Below are positions 52,982-61,851 of a stretch of DNA of 64,000 bases, one piece after another. The translations under genes and the position numbers were made by a program. Origin of the DNA: DSOI01 sp041394885. GTDB taxonomy: Bacteria > Acidobacteriota > Terriglobia > Bryobacterales > Bryobacteraceae. The first letter of the stretch is position 1; every line of letters begins with the position of its first letter. The stretch covers positions 1-64,000 of the forward strand of contig JAWKHI010000001.1 in assembly GCA_041394885.1 (NCBI GenBank). The letters are read 5' to 3'. The notes below the pieces were generated by a model that ran no database searches, had not been told where the DNA came from, and saw nothing but the letters and a program-made list of their open reading frames with translations.

Positions 52982-54078
52982 CACGCCGCCAATGCCTGCT
53001 CTCGCCCGCCCTCCTGGCGCCCGCACTGACGCCCGCGCCGGTAGCCGCAGCGCCGCCAACGAGGTTCCGCATCCAGACGGTTCGCGTGAATCTGCGGCAC
53101 ACCTGGACAACGACAATGTCTTCGTCCTCCTACCGGGACGTGATTTACTTTCTGCTGTCGAGCGGCGGGTTCTCGGGCGTTGGCGAGGGCGCCCCGATTG
53201 CAAGGTACGGTGAGTCCGCCGCGCAGGCACAGCGTTATTCTGGGGCTATCGCGGAAGTTCTGAATGGCGCCGATTTGATGCAGTACCGGAAGACGATTGC
53301 GGCGGTGCATGGACAACTGGAGAATCAGTGGGCGCTACGGTCCGCCGTCGATATCGCGATTCACGACTGGGTGGGCCAGCAGTTCGGACAGCCGTTGTGG
53401 CGGTTGTTGGGTTTGGACCCGCTCGACACTCCGGTGACGACGTTTTCGATCGGGATCGATACGCCGGAGGTCACCAAACAGAAAGTTCGCGAAGCCGAAC
53501 CCTACCCGGTGCTAAAGATCAAGGTGGGGCTGGACAGCGACGAGGCCACGATCGAGGCGGTGCGGTCGGTGACAAAGAAACCGCTGCGGGTGGATGCCAA
53601 CGAGGGTTGGAAGACCAAGGAAGAAGCCGTTCGGAAGATCAATTGGCTGGAAGGCCAGGGAGTGGAGTTCGTCGAGCAGCCGATGCCGGCGGCGATGCTC
53701 GAGGAAGTGAACTGGATCCGGAAGCGGGTGCACGTTCCGATTGTCGCCGATGAAGCCTGCCTGCACCCGTCCGACATTCCCAAGCTCGCGCCCTATTATG
53801 ACGGAGTCAACATCAAGCTCGACAAATGCGGCGGAATGCTCGAGGGGTTGCGCATGATCGAAACGGCGCGCTCGCTGGGATTGAAGACGATGCTCGGCTG
53901 CATGATTTCCTCGTCGGTGGCGATCACGGCCGCGGCGCATCTTTCGCCGCTGGTGGATTGGGCGGACTTGGATGGCAATCTTCTGATCGGGAATGACCCG
54001 TACACGGGGGTGACGGTAGAATCCGGAAAGCTGATTCTGCCGGCCGGTCCGGGCCTTGGGCTGGCTCCCAAAGCCTGA
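52978..54078 (+). CDS. L-Ala-D/L-Glu-type dipeptide epimerase, with export-like N terminus
   Basis: 366 residues from ATG 52978, which overlaps the preceding stop (ATGA). Enolase-superfamily features: K180-I-K182, D206 (RVDANEG), E233 (FVEQPM), D258 (VADEAC), and a second lysine in GVNIKLDKCGG, the pattern of Ala-Glu epimerases. Its N terminus (TRRQCLLSPALLAPALTPAPVAAA) looks like a Tat signal, whereas known epimerases are cytoplasmic. It should interconvert L-Ala-D-Glu and L-Ala-L-Glu from murein. The adjoining C40 peptidase would supply the dipeptide, so both steps may take place outside the inner membrane. Confidence 0.83.
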   Translation: MTRRQCLLSPALLAPALTPAPVAAAPPTRFRIQTVRVNLRHTWTTTMSSSSYRDVIYFLLSSGGFSGVGEGAPIARYGESAAQAQRYSGAIAEVLNGADLMQYRKTIAAVHGQLENQWALRSAVDIAIHDWVGQQFGQPLWRLLGLDPLDTPVTTFSIGIDTPEVTKQKVREAEPYPVLKIKVGLDSDEATIEAVRSVTKKPLRVDANEGWKTKEEAVRKINWLEGQGVEFVEQPMPAAMLEEVNWIRKRVHVPIVADEACLHPSDIPKLAPYYDGVNIKLDKCGGMLEGLRMIETARSLGLKTMLGCMISSSVAITAAAHLSPLVDWADLDGNLLIGNDPYTGVTVESGKLILPAGPGLGLAPKA

Positions 54079-54103
54079 CGCACGCAAGAAACGCCGGAGC
54101 GGT

Positions 54104-54730
54104 TCACCGGACTATGGCGATTTCCTTGAAGAAAACGGTCGACCGGCCATCGTGGTTCTGGAGACCGATGTAGCCCGAGTCGGGACGCGGGCCCCGTACC
54201 GGCTCAAACCACTGCTTCCGTTCGGGAACGGCCTGATCACCGTGAAACTCGTTCACTTTGGCGCCATTGAGGTAGACCGTGGTGGTCTGTCCCCGGATGT
54301 CGATCTCCATGACGTTCCATTCCCCGGCTGGTTTCTGGTGTCCGGGTTTTGTTTGGGCAAGGGAATAGAGCGAACCGGTGGCGTGCCATTCATCGCCGCC
54401 GGCGTCGATCTGGACCTCGTAGCCGTTGTGGACGCCGTACCAGGGGTCGCGGGGCTTCTCGGGCAAGCGAATGAAGACGCCGGAGTTGTCGCGCGAAGAA
54501 GCGGTCTTGAAGACAACGCGGAGGCGGCAGTCGCCGAACGGCTCGCGTTCGTAGAAGAGCAGCCCCATGCCGCCGACAGTTTTCAGATTGCCGTCTTCGA
54601 CGGTGAAAGAGCCAGGACCCACCATCTTCCATCCGGAGAGATCTTTTCCGTTGAAAAGCTGCACGGTCTCGGCCCGCACCGATGCGGTGAGAGCGGCGAT
54701 CAGGATCGCGAATGTGGCGAGTAGGCGCAC
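54104..54730 (-). CDS. Secreted DUF1080 (3-keto-glucoside hydrolase-like) protein
   Basis: 208 residues from a GTG at 54730 with signal peptide MRLLATFAILIAALTASVRA. A beta jelly-roll with LFNGKDLSGWKMVGPGSFTVEDG is the classic DUF1080 opening; NSGVFIRLPE and NGYEVQID are further blocks, and EWNVMEIDIRGQTTTVYLNGAKV follows the usual pattern. Members hydrolyse 3-keto-glycosides or bind glycans. It is downstream of rpmE on the same strand, 12 bp away, and converges with the epimerase gene. Confidence 0.87.
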   Translation of the reverse strand: MRLLATFAILIAALTASVRAETVQLFNGKDLSGWKMVGPGSFTVEDGNLKTVGGMGLLFYEREPFGDCRLRVVFKTASSRDNSGVFIRLPEKPRDPWYGVHNGYEVQIDAGGDEWHATGSLYSLAQTKPGHQKPAGEWNVMEIDIRGQTTTVYLNGAKVNEFHGDQAVPERKQWFEPVRGPRPDSGYIGLQNHDGRSTVFFKEIAIVR

Positions 54731-54742
54731 GAGCGACGCCCG

Positions 54743-54967
54743 CTAGTTCTTGCTGGCTTTTTCGGCGGCGCGGGCGTAACGCCGGCGGAACCGCTCGACA
54801 CGACCCTCGGTGTCCATCAGCTTTTGACGGCCGGTGAAGAAGGGATGGCAAGAGGAGCAGATCTCGAGACGGATGTCGCCTTTGTGCGTGCTGCGGGTCT
54901 GGAACGTGTGGCCGCAGGCGCAGACGACGTTGAGCTCATTGTAGGCAGGATGGATGCCAGCTTTCAT
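54743..54967 (-). CDS. rpmE: 50S ribosomal protein L31
   Basis: 74 residues. MKAGIHPAYNELNVVCACGHTF and LEICSSCHPFFTG carry the four zinc cysteines (CAC and CSSC) of the C+ form of L31. HKGDIRLEIC is the conserved core. The C terminus is basic. It sits between polysaccharide-export genes and DUF1080, an unusual neighbourhood, and may simply use its own promoter in the 41 bp after the kinase gene. Confidence 0.96.
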   Translation of the reverse strand: MKAGIHPAYNELNVVCACGHTFQTRSTHKGDIRLEICSSCHPFFTGRQKLMDTEGRVERFRRRYARAAEKASKN

Positions 54968-55008
54968 TGGTTTCTCCTCACCTATTGTAGCAAACCGCGC
55001 CTGGCGAA

Positions 55009-55890
55009 TCAGTCTTGCGGTTCAGGCTCCTGAGCTTCCCCGGCAGCGCCGGGCTTGGCGCCATCCTCGTTGTAATAGTAGTACGAGTGATAGTACTTGT
55101 ATTTGGAGTAGAGTTCGCCCCGTTTGGCGGCATTGGCGACGACGCCGACGACGTTGTTATGGCTCATGCCGCCAATGGCCCGGGTAATGGTGTCGATGGT
55201 GGTTTGGCCGAGGCGAACCACCATGAGCGTCCCATCGCAGTAGGTGGAGAGCAGGTTGGCGTCGGCGGCGAACAAGAGGGGCGGAGTATCGAGGACCACC
55301 CAATTGAACAGCGTGGGGAGCCGTTCGAGAAGGATGCGAACTTCCTTCAAGTTGAGAAGCTCGAGCGGATTGATGACAGCGGATCCGGCCGGGCAAATGA
55401 ACAGGTTGGTACCGGCCACGCGCTTGATGATCTCGCCGAGACTCGCCTTGCCTTCGAGATATTCCGAAAGGCCGGGAGCGCGGTCAATCTTGAAGAGGTT
55501 GTGGACAGCCGGGCGCCGGAAATCGAAATCGGCGAGCAGGGTGAGGTTGTCCTGGAGGTGGGATTCGGCGACGGCAAGGTTGGCGGCGGTGAACGATTTG
55601 CCCTCGGCGGGCGAAGCGCTGGTGACCACCACGGTGTGGAGGGGATGGAGCCCCTGCATGTGATTGAGGCGGGTGCGGAGACTGCGGAACTCTTCGGCGG
55701 GGAACTCGGCGGGACGCTGGGCGTCGATGATGTGAGCCTCGGCGGCGGGATCCCAGGGAATCTCCTGAATCTGCTCGAGGAGACCGTGGAGGGACCGCGC
55801 GTCCGGGGCACCGCTGACGTTGAGACCGGCTGAACCACCGGCGGCGCCGCCACGGTCGGACCTGCGCAGCGCATCATGAACTCGACTCAT
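55009..55890 (-). CDS. BY-kinase (CpsD/CapB-like tyrosine autokinase)
   Basis: 293 residues. Walker A is ASPAEGKSF (residues 92-100), Walker A' TLLADFDFRRP (117-127), and Walker B VVLDTPPLL. The C terminus is tyrosine-rich (YSKYKYYHSYYYYNEDG), the autophosphorylated tail. EFRSLRTRLNHM is the interaction segment typical of these kinases. In Walker A' the usual D-A-D is D-F-D, a mild deviation. It works with the Wzz-like protein encoded directly upstream in controlling polymer length and export of polysaccharide; kinase and polymerase co-factor are separate proteins here. Confidence 0.88.
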   Translation of the reverse strand: MSRVHDALRRSDRGGAAGGSAGLNVSGAPDARSLHGLLEQIQEIPWDPAAEAHIIDAQRPAEFPAEEFRSLRTRLNHMQGLHPLHTVVVTSASPAEGKSFTAANLAVAESHLQDNLTLLADFDFRRPAVHNLFKIDRAPGLSEYLEGKASLGEIIKRVAGTNLFICPAGSAVINPLELLNLKEVRILLERLPTLFNWVVLDTPPLLFAADANLLSTYCDGTLMVVRLGQTTIDTITRAIGGMSHNNVVGVVANAAKRGELYSKYKYYHSYYYYNEDGAKPGAAGEAQEPEPQD

Positions 55891-55983
55891 CTTCCATCCT
55901 CCGTTAGCATGCTAGCATCTCTGTGCGTCAGGCTCTATCGGCGCTGAGCGGGTGATTGAGGTCAAATGGGCACCGGCCGCCGG

Positions 55984-57690
55984 CTATCCGGCGTGGGTGT
56001 CGTAGTAGTGGAATACAGCCGCCGCCATCGCTATCAAGCTCAGGATGGAAGCCGCGGTCCAGCCCACCACCGTCAAACGGCGCCGGCGGCGGACGACAAA
56101 ATCGTTCTCGAGCAGCGGGATGCTGCCGAGGACGTTGAACTGAGTGTAGGCGCGGATATCCTTGAGGCTCTTGAGCGAGGTATCCTTCAACTCGCGGACC
56201 ATGGCCAGCGCGGCGCCGATGGTAAGCCCCAGCAGGGCGCCGACGACGATGATAATGGGCCTTTGTGGGGCCGTGGGACGCTCAGGCAACGATGGATTTT
56301 CGAGCACCTCGAGGGTTTCGCCCTGCTTGCGGGTTTCGATGTCATCGGCGGCGAGGGAAGTGGAATAGTTCTGGCGGGCGAGATCGTGACGCTTCTGGGC
56401 GAGCTCGTATTCGTTCATGATCTGCTCCTGCTGAACGGCGCCGATGGGGCCCATTTCGAGGCGCTTCTGCACCTGGAGACTGCGGCGATCGGCGTTGGCG
56501 ATTTCCTGAAGATAGCGATCGGCCTCCATCTCCTTGGCGCGTATCTGTCCCTGGAGGCGGGTGATGCTGGCCTCGATATCGGCCAGTTCCCGGGCACGGG
56601 CGGAAGTCATGCGGGGCGCAGCCGGCTGCTGGGATCCAGACGTTTTCGGCACCGCCGACACCGAGAGCCGCTCATCGAGGAGCCGCTCGCGCTCCTTCCT
56701 CAGGGTCTGGATGCGCGCCTCGAGACGCTGGACATCGGGATAGGTGGGCTTGTATTGCTCGAGCATCCGCTCGAGGCCGCGCTCGAGCGTCTGCAGTTCC
56801 TTGTTGACGGCGGCCAGAGCGGCGTCGTCAGAGGACGCGGAGGCGGCCGAACCGGCCGAGGAGCCGCCGGGCAAGTCCATGGGCGCCCGCATCACCGCGT
56901 TCAACTTTTCTCTTTGCGCCCTGAGTTCGGCTTCGAGCACGGCTTGCTCCTGACGGGCGCGGCTCACGCTCGAATTCAACGAGGCGACGCGAGATTCGAT
57001 GGCGCCCATTTGGCTCATGCTGACCCCCAGGGTCTCGGGAAGCCGGTCGATGTTGTCCATCTTCCACTGGGTGAGCCGCCGCTCCACTTCGTTGAGCTCG
57101 AGTTTGGCGGCCTCGTACTGATCCTTGAGGAACTGGGTGGTTTGCTTGGATTCGTTGGCGCGCTGGCGCAGGTTTTCATCGATGAAGCGTGTCATCAGAT
57201 CGCGCGTGACCCGCTGCGCCGCGTACCGGTCACTGTAGGAAAACGAGATCCAGAAGGCGGCTGCGCCGCTGTTGTGGGGAACCATCTGCGGCGTGGAGAT
57301 ATTGATGTCGCGAACCATGGTTTCGATGACATCCTGCATGGGCTTTTTGTCTCTGTCGTCGCGGTAGAGGTTGAAAGTCTCAATGATGTTGGTGAGGGTC
57401 TGGCGGCTGAGGATGGTCTGCTTCATGGCCTCGACGCGCTCGGCCATCTGCATGCTCGTGTTCGCGGGGACAAACTTGGTGGGCACCGTGGGGGGCACGA
57501 CGCGGATCGCCGCCCGGGACTGGTAGGTGTCCTGCCACAAATAGGCGACGACGACGGCGATGGTCAAACCAAGCAGCGTCGGACCGAGGATCCAACCCGC
57601 GTGCCGGCGAACGATGGACAGATAGTCTTCGAGGTCAAGGGTCCTTCTGGACAAAAACCCTGGGGCCGAGGGATTGGCGGTAGCCTGCAT
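55984..57690 (-). CDS. Wzz/GNVR-type polysaccharide chain-length protein
   Basis: 568 residues. A transmembrane segment near residues 35-55 (LGPTLLGLTIAVVVAYLWQ) and a second near 545-560 flank a long periplasmic coiled-coil region, e.g. LKDQYEAAKLELNEVERRLTQW and EARIQTLRKERERLLDERL. The segment APQRPIIIVVGALLGLTIGA with the proline-rich motif is the PCP C-terminal signature. Such proteins control chain length and connect the kinase to the export channel. The operon runs from the Wza-like gene through this gene to the kinase. No glycosyltransferase genes are in the window. Confidence 0.88.
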   Translation of the reverse strand: MQATANPSAPGFLSRRTLDLEDYLSIVRRHAGWILGPTLLGLTIAVVVAYLWQDTYQSRAAIRVVPPTVPTKFVPANTSMQMAERVEAMKQTILSRQTLTNIIETFNLYRDDRDKKPMQDVIETMVRDINISTPQMVPHNSGAAAFWISFSYSDRYAAQRVTRDLMTRFIDENLRQRANESKQTTQFLKDQYEAAKLELNEVERRLTQWKMDNIDRLPETLGVSMSQMGAIESRVASLNSSVSRARQEQAVLEAELRAQREKLNAVMRAPMDLPGGSSAGSAASASSDDAALAAVNKELQTLERGLERMLEQYKPTYPDVQRLEARIQTLRKERERLLDERLSVSAVPKTSGSQQPAAPRMTSARARELADIEASITRLQGQIRAKEMEADRYLQEIANADRRSLQVQKRLEMGPIGAVQQEQIMNEYELAQKRHDLARQNYSTSLAADDIETRKQGETLEVLENPSLPERPTAPQRPIIIVVGALLGLTIGAALAMVRELKDTSLKSLKDIRAYTQFNVLGSIPLLENDFVVRRRRRLTVVGWTAASILSLIAMAAAVFHYYDTHAG

Positions 57691-57794
57691 TCAAAGTCCT
57701 CCTAACACAGATCGGGCAAAACGCTCACTTGTCTGACGAAATCTATTGCTATTATCGACCTAACCGAATCTCCCGCTAGCCGGTGCAGCGCCGG

Positions 57795-58493
57795 CTACGG
57801 CACATTGACGAAGTCGCCGGGCTCCAGATAGACGTTCTGGTCCAGGTTTTTGCCCTTGATGACGTCGTTCCAGTTGAACTTGATCCGCTTGTCGCCGCGC
57901 ATGATGATGATCTTTTTCTTGTTGGCCCACTCGGTGGGGCCACCGGCCAGGGTCAGCGCTTCGAGGACCGTGACCGGCACCACCAAGGGGTACTGGCCTG
58001 GACGAGGCACCATCCCGGCAATATAGTACTTACGGCTTCTGACCTGCCACACTTCGACGCTGACGACCGGGTTATTGACGAGCTTGCCGAATTCCTCCTT
58101 GAGCTTGTCCGTGAATTCGAGCGGTGTGAGACCGGACACCTGCACTTCCCCGACCAGAGGAATGGTGACCATGCCGTCTGGCCGGACGGCGACGTGGCTG
58201 CTCAACTCCGGCTCACGCCACACCGACACCTTCAGCACGTCTTCCGCGCCAATTTTGTAGGTGCGGGGGTCGACGGGAGCGGCGATCCCGGGTCCGGCGG
58301 ATTTGTCGCCGGTGTCCTTGGATGCATCCCCGCCCTGCTGGGCGGAGGGCGCAGCCGGAGCCTGGGGCGCTTCCTGCTGCGGGGCCGCGAGCGACTGGAA
58401 ACAGAAGACCGTCAGCGCGGCCAACACCAGCAGGGGAATGAGGGATCCACGGTACCGTGAAGAAGGAGTCATAGAGCGAGAGGATGTCTTCAT
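57795..58493 (-). CDS. Wza-like polysaccharide export protein
   Basis: 232 residues from ATG 58493; ATG 58469 is an alternative. After a hydrophobic signal (LIPLLVLAALTVFCFQSLAA) comes a linker rich in Ala, Pro and Gln, then the poly-export domain YKIGAEDVLKVSVWREPELS, AVRPDGMVTIPLVGEVQVSG, and a SLBB-type domain YYIAGMVPRPGQYPLV. No lipobox cysteine is obvious. It would form the outer-membrane part of the exporter used with the Wzz-like protein and the BY-kinase downstream. It is shorter than Wza, having one SLBB domain. Confidence 0.86.
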   Translation of the reverse strand: MKTSSRSMTPSSRYRGSLIPLLVLAALTVFCFQSLAAPQQEAPQAPAAPSAQQGGDASKDTGDKSAGPGIAAPVDPRTYKIGAEDVLKVSVWREPELSSHVAVRPDGMVTIPLVGEVQVSGLTPLEFTDKLKEEFGKLVNNPVVSVEVWQVRSRKYYIAGMVPRPGQYPLVVPVTVLEALTLAGGPTEWANKKKIIIMRGDKRIKFNWNDVIKGKNLDQNVYLEPGDFVNVP

Positions 58494-58668
58494 CGAATTA
58501 GTCCTGGTAAGTGCAGACCTCCAGGTATCGTTCCCCTCATGATAGCGCATAGGAAGCGTGGAATGACAGGCCCTCCAGCCTGCGGTTGCCATCGCAAACT
58601 ACATTGTACCACAAAGCAATCCAGCGTCAAGCCAGCGGGCCGGTCATTTCCGCTATACTCAACCTTCC

Positions 58669-59079
58669 ATGCGCTATTTCCTCGCCAAATCAGAGCCTGC
58701 GGTGTACTCGATCGACGATCTCGCGCGCGATGGGACCACGACCTGGGACGGAGTGAGAAACGCGCAGGCATTACGCGCGATTCAGGCAATGGCCCCGGGC
58801 GATCTGGTGTTCATCTATCACAGCGGAGGCGTATCGGCGACGGTGGGCTGGGCGAAGGTGGTGTCGGCGCCGCGGCCGGATCCGGCCGACGCCAAGCTGA
58901 CGGTGGTGGATCTGGCGTATGGGGGCACGCTCGCCACGCCGGTGCCGCTGGCCGAGGTGAAGCAGTCCGGCCAATTCGCCGACTGGGCGCTGGTGCGGCA
59001 GAGCCGGCTGTCGACGATGGAGGCGCCACCGGAATTCGCCCAGTTCGTGAAGCAGCGCAATCCCAAATTGAAACTATAA
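58669..59079 (+). CDS. EVE-domain (PUA-like) protein
   Basis: 136 residues. It begins MRYFLAKSEPAVYSIDDLAR and continues TTWDGVRNAQALRAIQAM, then GDLVFIYHSGG, the hallmark of EVE domains, which bind modified bases in DNA or RNA. It lies 8 bp before an SDR gene on the same strand. No fused nuclease or methyltransferase is seen, so it is the stand-alone form found in many bacteria. Confidence 0.9.
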   Translation: MRYFLAKSEPAVYSIDDLARDGTTTWDGVRNAQALRAIQAMAPGDLVFIYHSGGVSATVGWAKVVSAPRPDPADAKLTVVDLAYGGTLATPVPLAEVKQSGQFADWALVRQSRLSTMEAPPEFAQFVKQRNPKLKL

Positions 59080-59086
59080 TCCCGCT

Positions 59087-59806
59087 ATGGAACGATTTCT
59101 GGAAAACAAGTCCGCGATTGTCACCGGTGGTACGCGCGGGATCGGGCGGGAGATAGTCCGGTCACTGGCACAAGCCGGGTGCGCGGTGGCGCTGTGCGGG
59201 CGGGATGCGGGAGCCTCGGAGAGAGCGGCGGCGGAGTTGGCCGAGGCCACCGGCGGCAGAGTGTACGGAACGGGTTGCGAGGTGAGTGACCGGGCATCGG
59301 TGCGGGCGTTTTTCGAGTTCGCGTCGGGGACGGCGGGAGAGCCCGACATCGTGGTGAACAACGCCGGAATCGGCATTTTTTCGCCACTAGGGGATCTGTC
59401 AGAGACGGATTGGCAAAAAGTGATCGAGACCAATCTCACCGGCGTATTTCATTGCTCGCAGGAAGCCGTGCGGCGATTCCGCCTGCGTGGAGGCGGGTTT
59501 CTGATCCATATCGGGAGTTTGGCGGGGAAGAATCCGTTTGCCGGCGGAGCGGCGTACAACGCGTCGAAATTCGGACTGATTGGAATGGCGGAGGCGATGA
59601 TGCTCGATCACAGGCAGGAGAACGTCCGTGTGTGTACGATCATGCCCGGGAGCGTGGACACCGACTTCAGTCCGCGGTCCGGCAAGGCATCGTGGAAGAT
59701 CGCGCCGGAAGACATTGCAGAAATCGTATTGTCGGTGCTGCGGATGCCGGAACGGACGCTGGTGAGCCGGGTGGAAGTGCGTCCGTCGCGGCCGCAAAAA
59801 GGGTAG
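59087..59806 (+). CDS. Short-chain dehydrogenase/reductase
   Basis: 239 residues of the classical SDR fold: cofactor motif TGGTRGIG (residues 14-21), NNAG (VVNNAGIGIF), catalytic Ser in IHIGSLAG, and Y-x-x-x-K in AAYNASKFGL. The arginine-rich start after strand 2 (CGRDAGASER) favours NADP. The C terminus is short. The sequence resembles 3-oxoacyl-ACP-reductase-type enzymes, but the substrate cannot be fixed. It follows the EVE gene by 8 bp and precedes the Clp-type gene by 63 bp. Confidence 0.87.
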   Translation: MERFLENKSAIVTGGTRGIGREIVRSLAQAGCAVALCGRDAGASERAAAELAEATGGRVYGTGCEVSDRASVRAFFEFASGTAGEPDIVVNNAGIGIFSPLGDLSETDWQKVIETNLTGVFHCSQEAVRRFRLRGGGFLIHIGSLAGKNPFAGGAAYNASKFGLIGMAEAMMLDHRQENVRVCTIMPGSVDTDFSPRSGKASWKIAPEDIAEIVLSVLRMPERTLVSRVEVRPSRPQKG

Positions 59807-59869
59807 GCCCGTCCGGGCGCATCGCGAGTTGGCCCTTGCCGTGCTTCGTATCGTGGCGAGGAAGTCGAT

Positions 59870-61176
59870 TTGAGGGAATCGGTGAAAGAGCGAGCGGTGG
59901 TCGCGTTGGACCCGGCACGGACTGGAGACGAGGCGCGAGCACTCGAGCAACATTTGGAGCAGTTGGTGGTCGGCCAGCGCGAAGCGGTGCAGCAGATCGT
60001 CGGCATGTACCAGATGCATCTGACAGGGCTGGCGCCGACGGGCCGTCCGGTTGGGAATCTGTTGTTCCTCGGTCCGACCGGAAGCGGCAAGACACGGACG
60101 GTGGAGGCGACCGCGGAGGCGTTGGCGGGCGATGCGCGGGCGGTGGTGAAGATCGATTGCGCGGAGTTTCAGCACAGCCACGAGATCGCCAAGCTGATCG
60201 GTTCTCCGCCGGGATACCTGGGCCATCGGGAAACGCACGCGCTTCTGAGCCAGGACGCGCTCAATGCGCACCACACCAGCAAAATGAAGCTGAGCTTCGT
60301 TCTGTTCGATGAGATCGAAAAGGCGAGTGACGCGTTGTGGAACCTGCTCCTGGGCATCCTGGACAAGGCGACGCTGACCACCGGCGACAACAAGAAAGTG
60401 GACTTTTCGAGGTCGCTGATATTCATGACATCGAACCTGGGCGCTTCGGAAATCAATGCGATCCTGCAACCGCGCATGGGCTTCGGGGCGATGCTGCCGC
60501 GAGAGCCGCAAAACGGGACTGGGCTCGCGAGCGGGCCCGATGGGGGGCTGGGGTCGAGCGCATGCAGGAATGGCAGGCGGGCGGATCGAGGCAGGGGAAC
60601 GGCGCGCGCGGCTCCGCGGTGACGCCCGAAGAGACCTCGCTCCACAGCAAGATCGCCAAATCCGGCACCGAAGCCGCGCGGCGCAAGTTCACCCCGGAGT
60701 TCATGAACCGGTTGGACAAGATCGTGGTATACCGGCCGCTGGGTCCGGAGCAACTGCGGCAGATCCTGGACCTCGAATTGCTGTTCGTGCAGCAACGGGT
60801 GTTCGAGGCATCGGACCAGCAGCAGGCTTTCGTGTTCACGTTGACTCCCGCGGCCAAGGAGTTCCTGCTGGCCGAGGGCACCGACGCCAAGTATGGCGCC
60901 CGCCATTTGAAGCGCGCCATCGAGCGGCTGCTGGTGCAGCCGGTGTCGAATCTGATGGCGACGGCGCAGATCCGGCGCGGCGATTGGGTGAAGGTGGATA
61001 TCGACGGCGGCGGAAAGTCGCTGTCGTTCGCGCGCGAGGCGGAAGGGCTCCCGGTGACCGCCATGGCGGAGCTGGCGCGGAGCACTTCGATCACGGGGCT
61101 GCACCGAATGCTGCAGGGTCATGTCAACGCGCATCCGGAACGAAGCGCCGCGGCACGATCCGGCCGGCGCGGGTAG
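59870..61176 (+). CDS. Clp-type AAA+ ATPase (single D2-like module), broken by one frameshift
   Basis: Translation from TTG 59870 (GAGGAAG ahead) gives a AAA_2 domain: Walker A LFLGPTGSGKTRTVEA, CAEFQHSHEIAKLIGSPPGYLGH, Walker B FVLFDEIEKA, sensor FMTSNLG. After about 60480 the coding continues in the next frame: IAKSGTEAARRKFTPEFMNRLDKIVVYRPL and the C-terminal small domain ending KYGARHLKRAIERLLVQP. The shift can be placed at the GGGG at 60486-60489. Without it a protein of about 435 residues results, like the second half of ClpA/ClpB. It is a stand-alone unfoldase of unknown partner. A terminator follows at 61254. Confidence 0.75.
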
Positions 61177-61253
61177 CGCCTGGGGCTTTACAAGAAGGTT
61201 TTCGTTCGTACTCGTCTCTCTCCGGTCGATCCCAAATAAAAATGGGGTTCTTG

Positions 61254-61287
61254 GGCGGCGGCTGTTTCGATGGCCGCCGCCATTTTT
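61254..61287 (+). terminator. Rho-independent terminator after the Clp-type gene
   Basis: GGCGGCGGC (61254-61262) pairs with GCCGCCGCC (61273-61281), followed by ATTTTT. It is 78 bp after the stop at 61176 and ahead of the convergent gene that ends at 61306. Confidence 0.85.
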
Positions 61288-61305
61288 CGTGTCCGGAGCG
61301 GTAGG

Positions 61306-61839
61306 CTACGCAGCCGAACGGAGGGAAACGGTGAGCAGATCGCGAGGCTCGCCAATGCGGGCGGCGCGGCACGTTCCTGGTCCGAACCGGGCATCGAGGA
61401 ATTGCCGCAGGGCCGGCTCGAGCTTCCGCCAAGACTCGTCGTTGTTGGGGGCAAGGAGACGGTCATTCACACTGAGGTCCCATTCGCCGGGATCGAAGCG
61501 GATCTTGCCCGAGAATTCGGGCTCATTCTCGAGCAGGCGGCAGGCGCGCAACGCCGATTCGTAGGCCTGCGCGATACGCGAACCGGTGTCGCCATCGAGC
61601 GCGGTGCGGCGGGTGTAGAGCAAACCGGTGCGATGCCCGGCATGGTCGAGCCCGTAGAAGGCATCGTGACCCACCAACACGACGCCGGGACCGGCGGGGA
61701 CGTGGGCGTAGTCGGCGACGTCGATCAGTAGTTCATCGAGGACGTTGTTCTGGATCCAGCGGTGAAAGACGGGAATGGCGGCCGAGGCATCGAAACCGGG
61801 CTGGGTGGCGGCGTAGATTTTGACGCGAAAGTGTTGCAT
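61306..61839 (-). CDS. Conserved hypothetical protein downstream of the sulfite/nitrite reductase
   Basis: 177 residues starting MQHFRVKIYAATQPGFDASA, followed by PVFHRWIQNNVLDELLIDVADYAHVPAGPGVVLVG-type sequence in short blocks. It is a soluble alpha/beta protein with no signal peptide. It starts 12 bp after the reductase stop and is surely co-transcribed. I do not recognise a family, but the tight link suggests a role in assimilatory sulfur or nitrogen metabolism. Confidence 0.65.
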   Translation of the reverse strand: MQHFRVKIYAATQPGFDASAAIPVFHRWIQNNVLDELLIDVADYAHVPAGPGVVLVGHDAFYGLDHAGHRTGLLYTRRTALDGDTGSRIAQAYESALRACRLLENEPEFSGKIRFDPGEWDLSVNDRLLAPNNDESWRKLEPALRQFLDARFGPGTCRAARIGEPRDLLTVSLRSAA

Positions 61840-61851
61840 GGCGAGGATACC

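Noticed and set aside
56415..57690. Wzz-like gene as a fused BY-kinase (Wzc type)
   Set aside because: The frame ends before any Walker A motif; the kinase is a separate gene at 55009-55890.
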